Assembly: GCA_001516055.1 (NCBI GenBank)
Contig: LOEZ01000074.1
Location: 1 to 40,838 of the forward strand
Direction: 5' to 3'
Length of the DNA stretch: 40,838 nucleotides
Source of the DNA: Gracilibacter sp. BRH_c7a
Lineage (GTDB): Bacteria; Bacillota; Desulfitobacteriia; Desulfitobacteriales; Syntrophobotulaceae
The notes below the pieces were generated by a model. That model saw only the letters and a list, made by a program, of their open reading frames with translations. It ran no database searches and was not told the origin of the DNA. Shown piece after piece: positions 24,918 to 33,604 of the stretch; position 1 is the stretch's first letter, and each line of letters opens with the position of its first letter. The position numbers and the translations under genes were made by a program.

Positions 24918-27746
24918 TTAATAAATACTCCCATCAACAAAAATTGCTTTGCCGTCTTGGCTGTACAGTAATCTAGTGGAATGATCAACTAATATTTTTT
25001 TTATAGACCTTACCGAAGTATCCCAACAAAGCAGGTATTTGGTTTGTATCGCGTCTTCGTAAAAATAGGCAGTTGCCACAATTAAATCAGATGAACTGTC
25101 CCAGAGCATCTGACCTGCAAAAGCATAAACTCCATACTGTGCCATATCAAAAGTGCTTAGCAAATCATCCTCTGGGGAAACGACTTTTAATATTGTATTG
25201 GGATTAAGATTGGGTTCCTCGTTGGTATATTCTTGGGTCAAATAAACTACTTTTTGGCCATCGGGTGAGACAAGAGGATACTGCCCAAGCTCACTGAATT
25301 TAGTCACTGAACCATCTGTCAAATTAATCTTCCATAAAGAAGATTCCCAATATTCTTCCGCTACCCAAGATTCAACAATCAGGCCCTGACTGTCTTGCAT
25401 CCATGTAAATCTTATAGGTTCGGGATTCCCTAGCTTACCTTCTAAAGTCCCAAGGGATGTTTCAATTGTTTTGATGACTTTCATGTTCTGACTATCCAAA
25501 AAATATAAGATTAATGGCCCCTGTTGTCTTCCAGTTTGCTCCTCTTGTTCATAAGCAAAAACAGCAATTTTATTCCCATCCGGCGAAGGTTCCCTACTTA
25601 AAGGAATCATATTTTCTGGAATTTGACAGTCGGTCACTTCCCTGTCATGCAGATTATAAACAGTCTCCCTACCAAACATAATTCGGGAAGAATCACTAAA
25701 CCATTTGGCCTCGTAATCCCATTTCTTAACCTTTTCTTCGAGGCTCATAAGTTTTCCATCAGATAGCTGATAAAGAAAAGGAATCCCCTCTTCACCATCC
25801 CCAACACTAGAAGTTATCTTAATCATAGACATCCACTTTCGATTGGGCGATAGGTTAAAATACCGGTATTGCAAATCTTGAATTGCACCAAGTTCACTTC
25901 TAACCCCCGTCTTAATGTCGATTTCAAAAATATGATGTACATCTCTATAAGTCTCTTTTCTGACTGACGAGGTTGGTTCGTTAAGAATGAACTTACTTTT
26001 CCCTTCCGCAGTGATAGTGAAAATAATCCTGGTTTCATCCGGCGAAACGGCTACATTTTGAGGGCGGTCGATAGAGCGATCTCGGAGTGAGATTTTTTTG
26101 GTTGTGTTGTTATAGATGAACAGTTGATTGTTTTGATTCAAGTCTTCATAAAAAGACGGTATATAGCCGGCAATTCTTCCGTTCCTGACCGGACTAACCC
26201 CAACAGGGCACTCAAAAAATAGATAGTTTATCTCCCCCGTGGTGGTATCATAGAATCCCCACGGAGTTTTGTTTATTGGTTCATTTAAATATAAGAATTT
26301 TATTATTCCATTATCTGTAATCACAGGATCTATGAACCAATAATTGTCCGGCATAGATATCGGGACCTTACTTTTATTTTTTAGATTATATTTAACTAGA
26401 TAGCTATTATAGTTACTGTCCTTATAAGCTATAAGAACATTATCATTATCTGCCCACTGAACTCTGTAGATATTATTAAACGGTAATTTTATCGGTGAGG
26501 TAAAATCATTTGCAGTTACAAAAGCTCGGTTTGTTTTTGTTATCAGATCATTCTCTCGAATGAGTATTTTATCATTACTTTCATTATAAATAACATCGTT
26601 TGGATATTGGAAAGCCTCTTTAGCTTCAGAACGAAGATACCTTTTTGTCTTGACGTTGTCATCTTCGATAAGTAGATAAGAGCCATCTCTTAAAATTGAA
26701 AAGTTGCGTGCATCCTTAATGTTGACAGTACTGTCATAATAGATCATAAATTCTTGGCAAAGCAGCTCTAGCTTCTTGGTTTCTAAGTTATATTTATAAA
26801 TGTCATGACCCTTTTCAGGTATCTCATTAGAATGTCCGTTGTAAACCGAAAAGATGATATTGTCATTATCGAGGAAACAAATATCTCCGCTTACAAATCT
26901 TTTCTCATTATCGCTAAAGATTTTTTCTATTTCCGCGTTTAACTCCGTTAATTCACTGTTATTATAAGTACTAGATTCATCGACGAAAACTATACGTTCA
27001 TCATTAACTAAGGCAGATGGAAGTTCTTTTGGAATCCCACTGGATTTGTTATACACCAGGTTCTCTCTCGCTGTCCAAGCCTTCCATCCATTGTGTGTTT
27101 CTAGCCTAAGGTAGTCGTCTTGTTCTGAGATAATACTTGCAATCATTTCATAGGGAATACTGGCAGCTTTGGATAACGGAATCTTCTCGAACTCTTCTTC
27201 AAGATAAACCTCCGTTCCCGTTCTGAGATAGCCTTCTACCGGTCTCATTTCCTGCACAGACACTAATTCATCTGCAGGAACCCAGGCAAATTGAACAGCA
27301 GGTCTATGTAAGGTGAGAATACCCACTTCATACCAGCCGTTCCATTCTTTCAGAGGTTTGAGCAGCTTCCCTTGTTTAAGATCAACTATCTGCGAACCAT
27401 TGGGATAAAGACTTCCCTTGTAGTCCTGTTTTAGAACTTTAGTCTCTGAGGCTATCGCTTGGATTTGCTTAGCTTCGGTCGAAGCATACCATTTTGGGAT
27501 ATAGCCTTCTCCCCCTTCATATTTAAAACTTATCCACTCACCTTCTTCCTTTATGACTAGGAGATTAATCCCACCTGTAATCTCTTCTGGTTCGGCTCGA
27601 TCAGGCAAAGGCTTGGGATAGATAACGTACTCAAGATCCGGTTTTAACTGTATCGTTTGATCCGTTGTCAGAGCTTCATCTTGTTCATTACTACAGCCTA
27701 AGAGACTAATTAGTAAAACAACAAATACTAAGTGCTTTAATCTCAC
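24918..27746 (-). CDS. Large lipoprotein with SH3-like N-terminus and predicted beta-propeller
   Basis: A 942-residue protein. The signal peptide ends with a lipobox (LLGC, C18), so it should be anchored outside the membrane. Residues about 55-240 contain SH3-like segments (EGEWISFKYEGGEGYIPKWY and WNGWYEVG). The remainder has repeated TolB/WD40-like strands with SPDG-type turns (VSPDETRIIF, SPDGNKIAVFAY, VSPDGQKVVYL), which suggests one or two beta-propellers. No enzyme motif is seen. A surface sensor or binding protein is the cautious guess. It is a monocistronic-looking gene in the accessory region. Confidence 0.75.
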   Translation of the reverse strand: MRLKHLVFVVLLISLLGCSNEQDEALTTDQTIQLKPDLEYVIYPKPLPDRAEPEEITGGINLLVIKEEGEWISFKYEGGEGYIPKWYASTEAKQIQAIASETKVLKQDYKGSLYPNGSQIVDLKQGKLLKPLKEWNGWYEVGILTLHRPAVQFAWVPADELVSVQEMRPVEGYLRTGTEVYLEEEFEKIPLSKAASIPYEMIASIISEQDDYLRLETHNGWKAWTARENLVYNKSSGIPKELPSALVNDERIVFVDESSTYNNSELTELNAEIEKIFSDNEKRFVSGDICFLDNDNIIFSVYNGHSNEIPEKGHDIYKYNLETKKLELLCQEFMIYYDSTVNIKDARNFSILRDGSYLLIEDDNVKTKRYLRSEAKEAFQYPNDVIYNESNDKILIRENDLITKTNRAFVTANDFTSPIKLPFNNIYRVQWADNDNVLIAYKDSNYNSYLVKYNLKNKSKVPISMPDNYWFIDPVITDNGIIKFLYLNEPINKTPWGFYDTTTGEINYLFFECPVGVSPVRNGRIAGYIPSFYEDLNQNNQLFIYNNTTKKISLRDRSIDRPQNVAVSPDETRIIFTITAEGKSKFILNEPTSSVRKETYRDVHHIFEIDIKTGVRSELGAIQDLQYRYFNLSPNRKWMSMIKITSSVGDGEEGIPFLYQLSDGKLMSLEEKVKKWDYEAKWFSDSSRIMFGRETVYNLHDREVTDCQIPENMIPLSREPSPDGNKIAVFAYEQEEQTGRQQGPLILYFLDSQNMKVIKTIETSLGTLEGKLGNPEPIRFTWMQDSQGLIVESWVAEEYWESSLWKINLTDGSVTKFSELGQYPLVSPDGQKVVYLTQEYTNEEPNLNPNTILKVVSPEDDLLSTFDMAQYGVYAFAGQMLWDSSSDLIVATAYFYEDAIQTKYLLCWDTSVRSIKKILVDHSTRLLYSQDGKAIFVDGSIY

Positions 27747-27802
27747 TTTAGACTTCCTCCATATGTAATTCTTACAATAGTCAGATATCCAAGTATTTTT
27801 GA

Positions 27803-28042
27803 CTTACTGAAGGAAAACCTTCCAAAGCTGCTATTATTGCTACTTCTAACAAGCTGATTCGTATGACTTATGGGATTCTTACTTCTGGAAACACCTATTC
27901 TTTAAGTCAATAATTCTCTTTTACTTAGAGCATTCCTTTAATTATTATTCTTTTTTAAAAGTCTATTATGTAGGCTTAATTTGTTGTACTCTTTTCCGAG
28001 ACGTATATATTCTTAGAAGGTTTTTCTTGACAGGGATTAGCT
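27803..28042 (+). mobile_element. IS110 remnant (3' end only)
   Basis: The first part encodes LTEGKPSKAAIIATSNKLIR, matching the end of the intact transposase at 30062-31276. It then follows the intact element's right end almost base for base to CTTGACAGGGATTAGCTG. Everything upstream of the last ~35 codons is missing. Some mismatches show it is older than, or diverged from, the complete copy. Confidence 0.9.
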
Positions 28043-28062
28043 GGTTTCTACGACGTATCGTG

Positions 28063-28096
28063 CCCTTAGACTCAGCAGTGCCATGGACGGCGCTGC
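28063..28096. repeat. Small hairpin repeat, AGGAC-loop family (divergent member)
   Basis: CCCTTAGACTCA leads into GCAGTGCC-ATGGAC-GGCGCTGC (28075-28096), an 8-bp stem with one mismatch. Its lead AGACTCAG is the same as in the member at 37740-37777. It lies 20 bp to the right of the IS110 remnant end. Confidence 0.55.
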
Positions 28097-28142
28097 CTTA
28101 AACATACCGATGATCATCTAGATCTCATAAAACGGCCTAATA

Positions 28143-28601
28143 TTATTTGCTAATCAACTTGTTTATACTGGATTTTTGTACTTTGTTATTTAGTAAGATT
28201 CTAATATTAAATCCTGATTTCCCATAACTTAACCTATACCAATAATAGTTTATGTACTCAACTATTCCGAATATAAATAATCCAATAGCAATTATTAAAT
28301 CTTTATTGTTGCTTTTAATAATAGGCATTATGATAATTATCACCACTGCTAGAACTATGTCTAATTGCCTTACAACACTAAGGATTCTTATAGCATTAAG
28401 ACTAAGGCTTTTTCTTTTAATTAACAATGTATATCTATAAAACCAATACATACTTCCTTGTAATAAGATAATTGCGAGATATGAAAATGCTAGTAAACAC
28501 GCCATGCCTAGATTTAATAATCTAAATACAAAAACAAATGTACATAGGGCTGCAAATTCACCTATTGCTAGGTTTAACAACCGTTTCTCTATCTTATTCA
28601 A
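28143..28601 (-). CDS. Unknown four-helix membrane protein
   Basis: A 152-residue protein with four predicted helices (about 10-28, 34-54, 78-97, 103-121) and a basic C-terminal tail. The start is a TTG with AGAGGTGATAAA before it. No motif recognised. Base composition is very A+T-rich compared with the rdh region. Confidence 0.6.
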   Translation of the reverse strand: MNKIEKRLLNLAIGEFAALCTFVFVFRLLNLGMACLLAFSYLAIILLQGSMYWFYRYTLLIKRKSLSLNAIRILSVVRQLDIVLAVVIIIIMPIIKSNNKDLIIAIGLFIFGIVEYINYYWYRLSYGKSGFNIRILLNNKVQKSSINKLISK

Positions 28602-28849
28602 TTTATCACCTCTACAACCTTATTACTATTATCCTATCTACTGCGAAGAAACACTTCTCATCCAATGGCTTTTGTTTTGTCTTGTTCACAATATCGGTAA
28701 GATAAACAGTGCACGGGTGCTGCCGATATAAAGAATTGAGAGTATCCCAGAGTTTAGACCGTTATGTATTACTTGTTTAAATACATATTTTAAAGATCAT
28801 AAGCTTAAGCGTCTTAATCTTACCTATGGGGGGGATTATCTTATTAAGA

Positions 28850-28869
28850 CTTTTTCTACAGGCTCGTTA
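28850..28869 (+). repeat. 20-bp direct repeat, copy 2
   Basis: Identical to 23592-23611. The sequence goes on as GTTATCTGA, whose inverted copy TCAGATAACG occurs at 29737-29746 on the other side of the SDR gene. Confidence 0.85.
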
Positions 28870-28906
28870 TCTGATGCCACGGATAAGCAACACTTTCAAG
28901 ACCAAG

Positions 28907-29653
28907 TTACTCTTCGTATGTCATTTTCTTTGTCATACCGCCATCTATTACAATGTTAGTACCTGTAATAAAATCGTTACCTTCGTTCGTTAAGTATAGA
29001 CAAGCCCTCGCAATATCCTCTGGTTTTCCGACCCTTTTAGACCAGTGCTGTAAGTGATCAATCTCCCTTAGGTCGCTATATTTTTCTGTTGCTATCCACC
29101 CAGGACTTATTGAATTCACCTGAATATTGTCATCTGAAAACGATGCAGCAAGTGCATGCGTCAAAGCAATAATTCCTCCTTTAGATGCAGCATAGGCTTC
29201 CGAGTTTTCTTCTGACATAAAGGCCCTTGTGGAAGATATATTGACTATAGACCCTCCACCATTTTCTCTCATGATTTTTGCAGCTTCCCTGGAGGAGATA
29301 AATACACTACGAAGATTAGTATTAATAATATTGTCCCATTGTTCAATGGTCAGTTCATAAGGAGATAAAAACTTAGATACCCCAGCATTGTTTATAAGAA
29401 CATCAATGTAGCCGTATATTTCTCTAACCCTTTCCATTAGTTGTTCAACATCATATGGACGACTAACATCCGTTGGAACAAACACGGCCTTCCCGCCGGA
29501 ATTCTTGATGAGGCTTTCTGTTTCTATACCGAAACTTTCTTCCTTTTCAGCAATAACAACCCGAGCTTCGTGGGATGCGTATGTTTGTGCAATACAACGC
29601 CCAATACCCTTTCCTGACCCAGTTACGACTACCACTTTTCCCTTGTAGTTCAT
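28907..29653 (-). CDS. Short-chain dehydrogenase/reductase (SDR)
   Basis: A 248-residue classical SDR. It has cofactor motif TGSGKGIG, an NNAG strand motif, the catalytic Ser in NISSTRAF and YAASK, then SPGW and the C-terminal TGTNIVIDGG. I prefer the ATG at 29653 (AAGGGTGGT upstream) over the GTG at 29662. It is an NAD(P)-dependent oxidoreductase of unknown substrate, similar in build to FabG/glucose-dehydrogenase-like proteins. It stands alone between repeats, like a single-gene cassette. Confidence 0.92.
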   Translation of the reverse strand: MNYKGKVVVVTGSGKGIGRCIAQTYASHEARVVIAEKEESFGIETESLIKNSGGKAVFVPTDVSRPYDVEQLMERVREIYGYIDVLINNAGVSKFLSPYELTIEQWDNIINTNLRSVFISSREAAKIMRENGGGSIVNISSTRAFMSEENSEAYAASKGGIIALTHALAASFSDDNIQVNSISPGWIATEKYSDLREIDHLQHWSKRVGKPEDIARACLYLTNEGNDFITGTNIVIDGGMTKKMTYEE

Positions 29654-29738
29654 TGCTACCACCCTTAATTCGAATAATCTGTTAGAAATTACTATTCTAG
29701 TTTAACACATCTGAAAGATTTCTTTGACCTAGTGGTTC

Positions 29739-29812
29739 AGATAACGTCTCGCGAATTTGCGAAGTCTGGTTATTACATTCATATTTTCTCAGATTTAGCA
29801 AATTCGCTGTTC
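29739..29812. repeat. attC-like inverted repeat A, left part of the IS110 target
   Basis: AGATAACG (29739) is followed by GCGAATTTGC (29751-29760), and the other arm GCAAATTCGC is at 29798-29807. The stem extends inward by AA/TT and TCTG/CAGA. The arm ends at GCTGTTC (29806-29812), which recurs at 31403-31409. The IS110 element therefore splits this repeat from its right half. Confidence 0.6.
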
Positions 29813-29820
29813 GTATTATT

Positions 29821-29856
29821 AGTTCATACCAGTTCAATCTGAGTATGAACTTTTTT
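29821..29856 (+). terminator. Rho-independent terminator near the IS110 left end
   Basis: AGTTCATAC (29821-29829) and GTATGAACT (29843-29851) form a perfect 9-bp stem followed by TTTTTT. It would block transcription entering the element from the left. Confidence 0.75.
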
Positions 29857-29884
29857 GCTATATATATGCCTTATACTTAAGAAA

Positions 29885-30050
29885 AAACCGGGGTTTAGAA
29901 CGTATTCGCTGTTGGGACTTGAGATCCCGTCGTTTAAACTGTTCAGCCCTCTTTGGCACTTTACTCTGATTGAGCTGGTTGGGCCCCCAGCCCGTATCAC
30001 AATGCGAACCTAGGGATGGTCGTCAATTTGAGGGAACCCAGGAAATAAGA
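29885..30050 (+). ncRNA. Predicted IS110 bridge RNA
   Basis: The non-coding stretch before the transposase shows two stem-loop blocks. Block 1: GTTTAGAACG (29893-29902) pairs with CGTTTAAAC (29931-29939). Its interior holds ATTCGCTGTT (29904-29913), identical to the left target flank 29802-29811, and ACTTGA (29917-29922), complementary to the right flank TCAAGT (31408-31413). Block 2: ATTGAGCTG (29969-29977) is close to the right element end ATTAGCTG. Hairpin GGTTGGG/CCCAGCC follows, and ATGCGAAC (30002-30009) can pair with the left-end GTTCGTAT. This is the order of target and donor guides known for IS621-type bridge RNAs. The exact RNA ends are guesses. Confidence 0.6.
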
Positions 30051-30061
30051 GGAGGCTTTCT

Positions 30062-31276
30062 ATGAACAATGTTCCTGTCTTAAGTATTGATATTTCTAAG
30101 TCAAAGAGTTATGCTGCCCTATTCAGATCCTATGGTGATCCATATTTAAAACCATTTCCTTTTAACCATTGTCCCTCAGATCTCAGTTACCTAAGTTCTC
30201 AATTAAAGAATATTGAGAGAGATACTGGTAAGAAACCGAGTGTTGTGATGGAAGCCACGGGGAATTATTCCAAACCGATTGCTTCTTTCTTCCGAGAAAA
30301 TGGCTATCTGGTCTATATTATTAATCCCTTGCAGACTCACGCTCAAAAGAAAAAGTCTGTACGTAAGGTTAAGACTGACCCGATTGATGCCAATAGGATT
30401 GCTCAGGTATTTTATCTTGATAAGTTTTGTGCAGATCATTCTTTTGAACCGCATATTCAGGAATTGAAAAGTCTTTGCCGGCAATATGACGGTTTTAATG
30501 ATCTCTACGTAGAAACCCAGAATCGGCTGAGATCTGTCCTTGACCTATACTTTCCTCTTTGTGAAACGGTGTTTGCTCATCTTCGCGGCAAGACTGCTCT
30601 TCGTGTTCTTGCTTTGTTTCCGTCTCCTGCTGATGTTCTATCTGCCAGTCATGATGAACTTTTTGAGGCTCTTAAGCCTTCTAAAAAGTCCGTAAGTTGG
30701 TGTGAATCAAAAATCGATCTGTTGATTTTAGCTGCCAAGGAGAGTTTGCCTTTGAACCAGGCCCAAGCTTCCAATGTCCGGATTTTAAGGAACTATATTG
30801 AGCTCCTTTTATCCCAGCAGAATATCTTGGCTGATTTACGGGCTCAGATGGTTTACTGGGCAAACTTTTCTCCTTATTACTCTCTCCTGTGCTCTATTCC
30901 AGGAGTCGGTGAGATGACAGCTACCACCATTCTCGCGGAGATTGGCGATATTGAAAGATTTCCTGGTCCAAAACAGCTGGTAGCTTTCGCAGGTCTGGAT
31001 CCATCTGTTTTTCAATCAGGAAACTTCAAAGCGAGCAAAAACAGGATATCTAAACGGGGTTCTAGTTATTTCCGTAAGGCTCTATACCAGGCTACAGTTG
31101 CAGGAATTAGTAATCTACCGGGCGGTCCACGCAATAAAATCCTTTATGAGTTCTACTCGAAAAAATTGGCGGAAGGTAAACCCACAAAAACCGCAATTAT
31201 TGCCAGTTGTAACAAACTTATCCGAATGATTTATGGGATTCTTACTTCTGGAAACCCCTATTCTTTAAGTCACTAA
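30062..31276 (+). CDS. IS110-family transposase/recombinase
   Basis: A 404-residue protein. The N-terminal RuvC-like DEDD domain has SIDISKS, a VVMEATGNYSKP segment and VKTDPIDANRIA. The C-terminal Transposase_20 part has IPGVGEMTATTILAEIGD and then FAGLDPSVFQSG...SKRGSSYFRKAL, with the conserved serine region. It acts as an RNA-guided recombinase in characterised relatives. It appears full length with no frameshift, and GAGGAGGCTTTCT precedes the ATG, so it may be active. Confidence 0.96.
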   Translation: MNNVPVLSIDISKSKSYAALFRSYGDPYLKPFPFNHCPSDLSYLSSQLKNIERDTGKKPSVVMEATGNYSKPIASFFRENGYLVYIINPLQTHAQKKKSVRKVKTDPIDANRIAQVFYLDKFCADHSFEPHIQELKSLCRQYDGFNDLYVETQNRLRSVLDLYFPLCETVFAHLRGKTALRVLALFPSPADVLSASHDELFEALKPSKKSVSWCESKIDLLILAAKESLPLNQAQASNVRILRNYIELLLSQQNILADLRAQMVYWANFSPYYSLLCSIPGVGEMTATTILAEIGDIERFPGPKQLVAFAGLDPSVFQSGNFKASKNRISKRGSSYFRKALYQATVAGISNLPGGPRNKILYEFYSKKLAEGKPTKTAIIASCNKLIRMIYGILTSGNPYSLSH

Positions 31277-31422
31277 TTCTCTTTTACTTAGAGCATTCCT
31301 TTAATTATTATTCTTTTTCAAAAAGTCTATTATGTAGGCTTAATTTGTTGTACTCTTTTCCGAGCTATATATGTTTTAGAAAGTTTTTCTTGACAGGGAT
31401 TAGCTGTTCAAGTGGAGTTGGT

Positions 31423-31457
31423 CCCCCATATTCAAAGGCGGACAGGACGTCGGCCCC
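31423..31457. repeat. Small hairpin repeat, AGGAC-loop family
   Basis: CCCCCATATTCAAA, then GGCGGAC-AGGAC-GTCGGCC (31437-31455; 7-bp arms, one mismatch, 5-base loop), then CCC. It lies just right of the IS110 element. Confidence 0.75.
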
Positions 31458-31463
31458 TCAAAT

Positions 31464-31496
31464 TATAAAAAGAATGGCCCATTTTCTGAACCATTC
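31464..31496 (-). terminator. Terminator of the HTH-kinase-barrel operon
   Basis: On the minus strand GAATGG...CCATTC is followed by TTTTTATAATTT, about 25 bp after the stop of the 402-residue protein. Confidence 0.75.
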
Positions 31497-31521
31497 ACTT
31501 TTACCCATCAGCATATATAAC

Positions 31522-32730
31522 TCACATTTCTTGCCACGCTAATTTTAATGAAAACCCTCTAGTTTTCTGAAGTCTCTGGATAGCAGATCGATTAACATCT
31601 ATAATATCTTTAAAACTTCTAGACTGAGCATATACCCCGTTCTTTTCCAGAAACTCCAATCTTCTTTCAGCCGTCTCTAATAACATTTCATTAGCAGCAA
31701 TAGTTTCTTCGAATGAATCTCTTGAACAAATACTGGCCTGTTTTTTTAAGCTTTCTAAGTAATGCCTAAATGCTAAAGTTTCATTAAACGTAGTTGCGGT
31801 TGGCATAGCGCCAGAAAAGATTAAGTCAATGTATTCATTATTAAACTCAACCCCTGGTTTCATTTCATCGAGAATTCCATTATTGTAGGCAACATCTAAA
31901 AATGATATTTTGTATTCAGATAGTGCCTGAGGGTAATAATACCAGACACTTTTTCTTTTTATCTCCCCTTCTAGGTCCTCGAATTTGTTAGAGAATTTCC
32001 TGACATTCAAGTATGTTCCCGAGGCTATAGAATCAACTTTAGCAGTTGATAAACATAATAGCTGCTGATTAGCGTAACCTACAATGACTTCTTTATTAAG
32101 CAGTTTTAGACCAGCACAAAGTTGTAATAGGTTTGATAGCCATAGCGGGTTATCTACTAGATATTGTCCGTTTGGTGGTTCAGCAATTATATAATATCCA
32201 TCAACTTCAAGCTTTTCTGTTATCTCAATAACCTTCTCAATCATATCTTCTTTTTGAGATAACAAGTCTGACGGTAGTGCTAATGTCAACAGTAATTTTT
32301 TGTCTCCCACAATATTTAATGATGCTTCAACAAGTTTCTCTGAATCGTTTTTCCATTTTTTCATCCACTCTTCATCATACTTACGCATAATAGCCGGGAT
32401 AATAAATTTCTTTGTACCAATTATGTCATTATAATTATTTATACTATTTATCAGATTGCTTTCATATTTTAAATCTGAGTTTAGATTAGTAGACATGGAA
32501 TTATTCCAATAATCATATTGCGATAAAGTTTTATGATTGCTCTTAGGAAAATAACATTGTGGATCAAATAAGCAGCTTACATTTGTTTTCCGAAATTCTT
32601 TACTCCATGCAATTAATTGTTTGCAGGAAATGTCTCGAGGACTTAATACTACATCTGTTTCTTTCCATTCTTCTGCAAAATCCAGTACTAGTTTTTTCAT
32701 TCCCCATCCGAATTGTAAATATAATCGCAT
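31522..32730 (-). CDS. Unknown 402-residue protein, possibly beta/alpha-barrel
   Basis: No family recognised. Alternating strands and helices (VVLSPRDIS, then VSCLFDPQCY, KKFIIPAIM, KLLLTLALP, VDGYYIIAEPP, KEVIVGYANQQ, VDSIASGTYLNVRKF) look like a TIM-type barrel. The last ~90 residues are helical and charged. GYANQQLL followed by DSIASGTYLN recalls tRNA-guanine-transglycosylase-like barrels, but no zinc ligands are evident. It starts 4 bp after the kinase stop and is certainly in the same operon, so it could be the kinase's substrate or effector. Confidence 0.7.
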   Translation of the reverse strand: MRLYLQFGWGMKKLVLDFAEEWKETDVVLSPRDISCKQLIAWSKEFRKTNVSCLFDPQCYFPKSNHKTLSQYDYWNNSMSTNLNSDLKYESNLINSINNYNDIIGTKKFIIPAIMRKYDEEWMKKWKNDSEKLVEASLNIVGDKKLLLTLALPSDLLSQKEDMIEKVIEITEKLEVDGYYIIAEPPNGQYLVDNPLWLSNLLQLCAGLKLLNKEVIVGYANQQLLCLSTAKVDSIASGTYLNVRKFSNKFEDLEGEIKRKSVWYYYPQALSEYKISFLDVAYNNGILDEMKPGVEFNNEYIDLIFSGAMPTATTFNETLAFRHYLESLKKQASICSRDSFEETIAANEMLLETAERRLEFLEKNGVYAQSRSFKDIIDVNRSAIQRLQKTRGFSLKLAWQEM

Positions 32731-32734
32731 TGGA

Positions 32735-33589
32735 TTAATCTCCCTTCATCTCTAAGGTAGATAGCACCGCCTCAAACCAGTCAAACGCTTTTTGGGCGGA
32801 TGGTGGTCTCCTCGTCGTGTGCTTTTGCATTAAAGTTTGTATAAAGCTAATTAGTTGCTTGCTTGTATCTCCATCAATTTGATATTCTTTTGGAGTAATA
32901 GTTTTTGTTTTATACCATATTTCGTCCATACTTAACTCATCGCCAGATAAAAAAGGATGTTCTCCGGTTAAAGCTTCAAATAATACTACACCAATTGAAA
33001 ATAGGTCAGATCTGATATCGATATTCTTTTTGCTATATTGAAATAATTCCGGTGCACCATACCCTGGTGTATGCGGGCCAATCCTAGCTTCAGTCATTGT
33101 AAGAGAAGCCTTATCTAACACTCTTGCAATTCCGAAATCAATTAAATAAAATTTTGTATTTCGACAGCACATTATATTGCTTGGTTTTATATCTCTATGA
33201 ACAATATTTATTTTTTCAAGAACTAGTGATATTTCCAATAATGTTCTTAACAGTTTTATTCCTTCATTTAAATTTAATTTCGTTTTAGATAATCGTTCTT
33301 GTAGTGAGTCTCCCTCTATGTATTCTTCGATTATGCAAAGAAAGTTTTCACCGCTTATATTTGTAAACTCTTTAAGCTCAATAATTTGAGGGACATTTGG
33401 GATTGAGTTTTCAGTTACAATCTCAATTTCTCTTTTAACTCTTTCGTCTCCACTTTTTACTATTTTCGCTATTACAATTGTCCCATCAAAGTGCTCTGTC
33501 AGGAAAACTTTCTTCTGACCGGTATTTGGATATTCTATAATAATCTTGCCCACTATTCTTAAAGACTCCAGTTCGGCTCTTGAAATCAT
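32735..33589 (-). CDS. Eukaryotic-type Ser/Thr protein kinase
   Basis: A 284-residue, single-domain cytoplasmic kinase. The probable ATP lysine is K42 (VIAKIV). The catalytic loop is HRDIKPSN (D133), then DFG (151-153), PGYGAPE and DLFSIGVVLFEALTG. All catalytic residues are present. The glycine-rich loop is atypical (GKIIIEYPNTG). There is no transmembrane segment or PASTA domain, unlike the housekeeping PrkC. It is the middle gene of a three-gene operon next to a Shedu gene, so a role in stress or phage defence signalling is inferred. Confidence 0.93.
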   Translation of the reverse strand: MISRAELESLRIVGKIIIEYPNTGQKKVFLTEHFDGTIVIAKIVKSGDERVKREIEIVTENSIPNVPQIIELKEFTNISGENFLCIIEEYIEGDSLQERLSKTKLNLNEGIKLLRTLLEISLVLEKINIVHRDIKPSNIMCCRNTKFYLIDFGIARVLDKASLTMTEARIGPHTPGYGAPELFQYSKKNIDIRSDLFSIGVVLFEALTGEHPFLSGDELSMDEIWYKTKTITPKEYQIDGDTSKQLISFIQTLMQKHTTRRPPSAQKAFDWFEAVLSTLEMKGD

Positions 33590-33604
33590 AATGAATTAAC
33601 TCCT

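Larger units (their letters stand above)
29807..31405 (+). mobile_element. Complete IS110-family insertion sequence
   Basis: About 1.6 kb. The right end is fixed by the remnant at 27803-28042 (both end GGGATTAGCTG). The left end is inferred from the 7-bp GCTGTTC present at both junctions (29806-29812 and 31403-31409). There are no long terminal inverted repeats, as expected for IS110. The left non-coding part (~250 bp) is longer than the right (~130 bp), as in the IS110 group whose bridge RNA lies upstream of the transposase. Confidence 0.8.

Noticed and set aside
29977-29993. GGTTGGG/CCCAGCC hairpin as a transcription terminator
   Set aside because: No T-run follows, and it lies inside the predicted bridge RNA upstream of the transposase, where a terminator would prevent expression.
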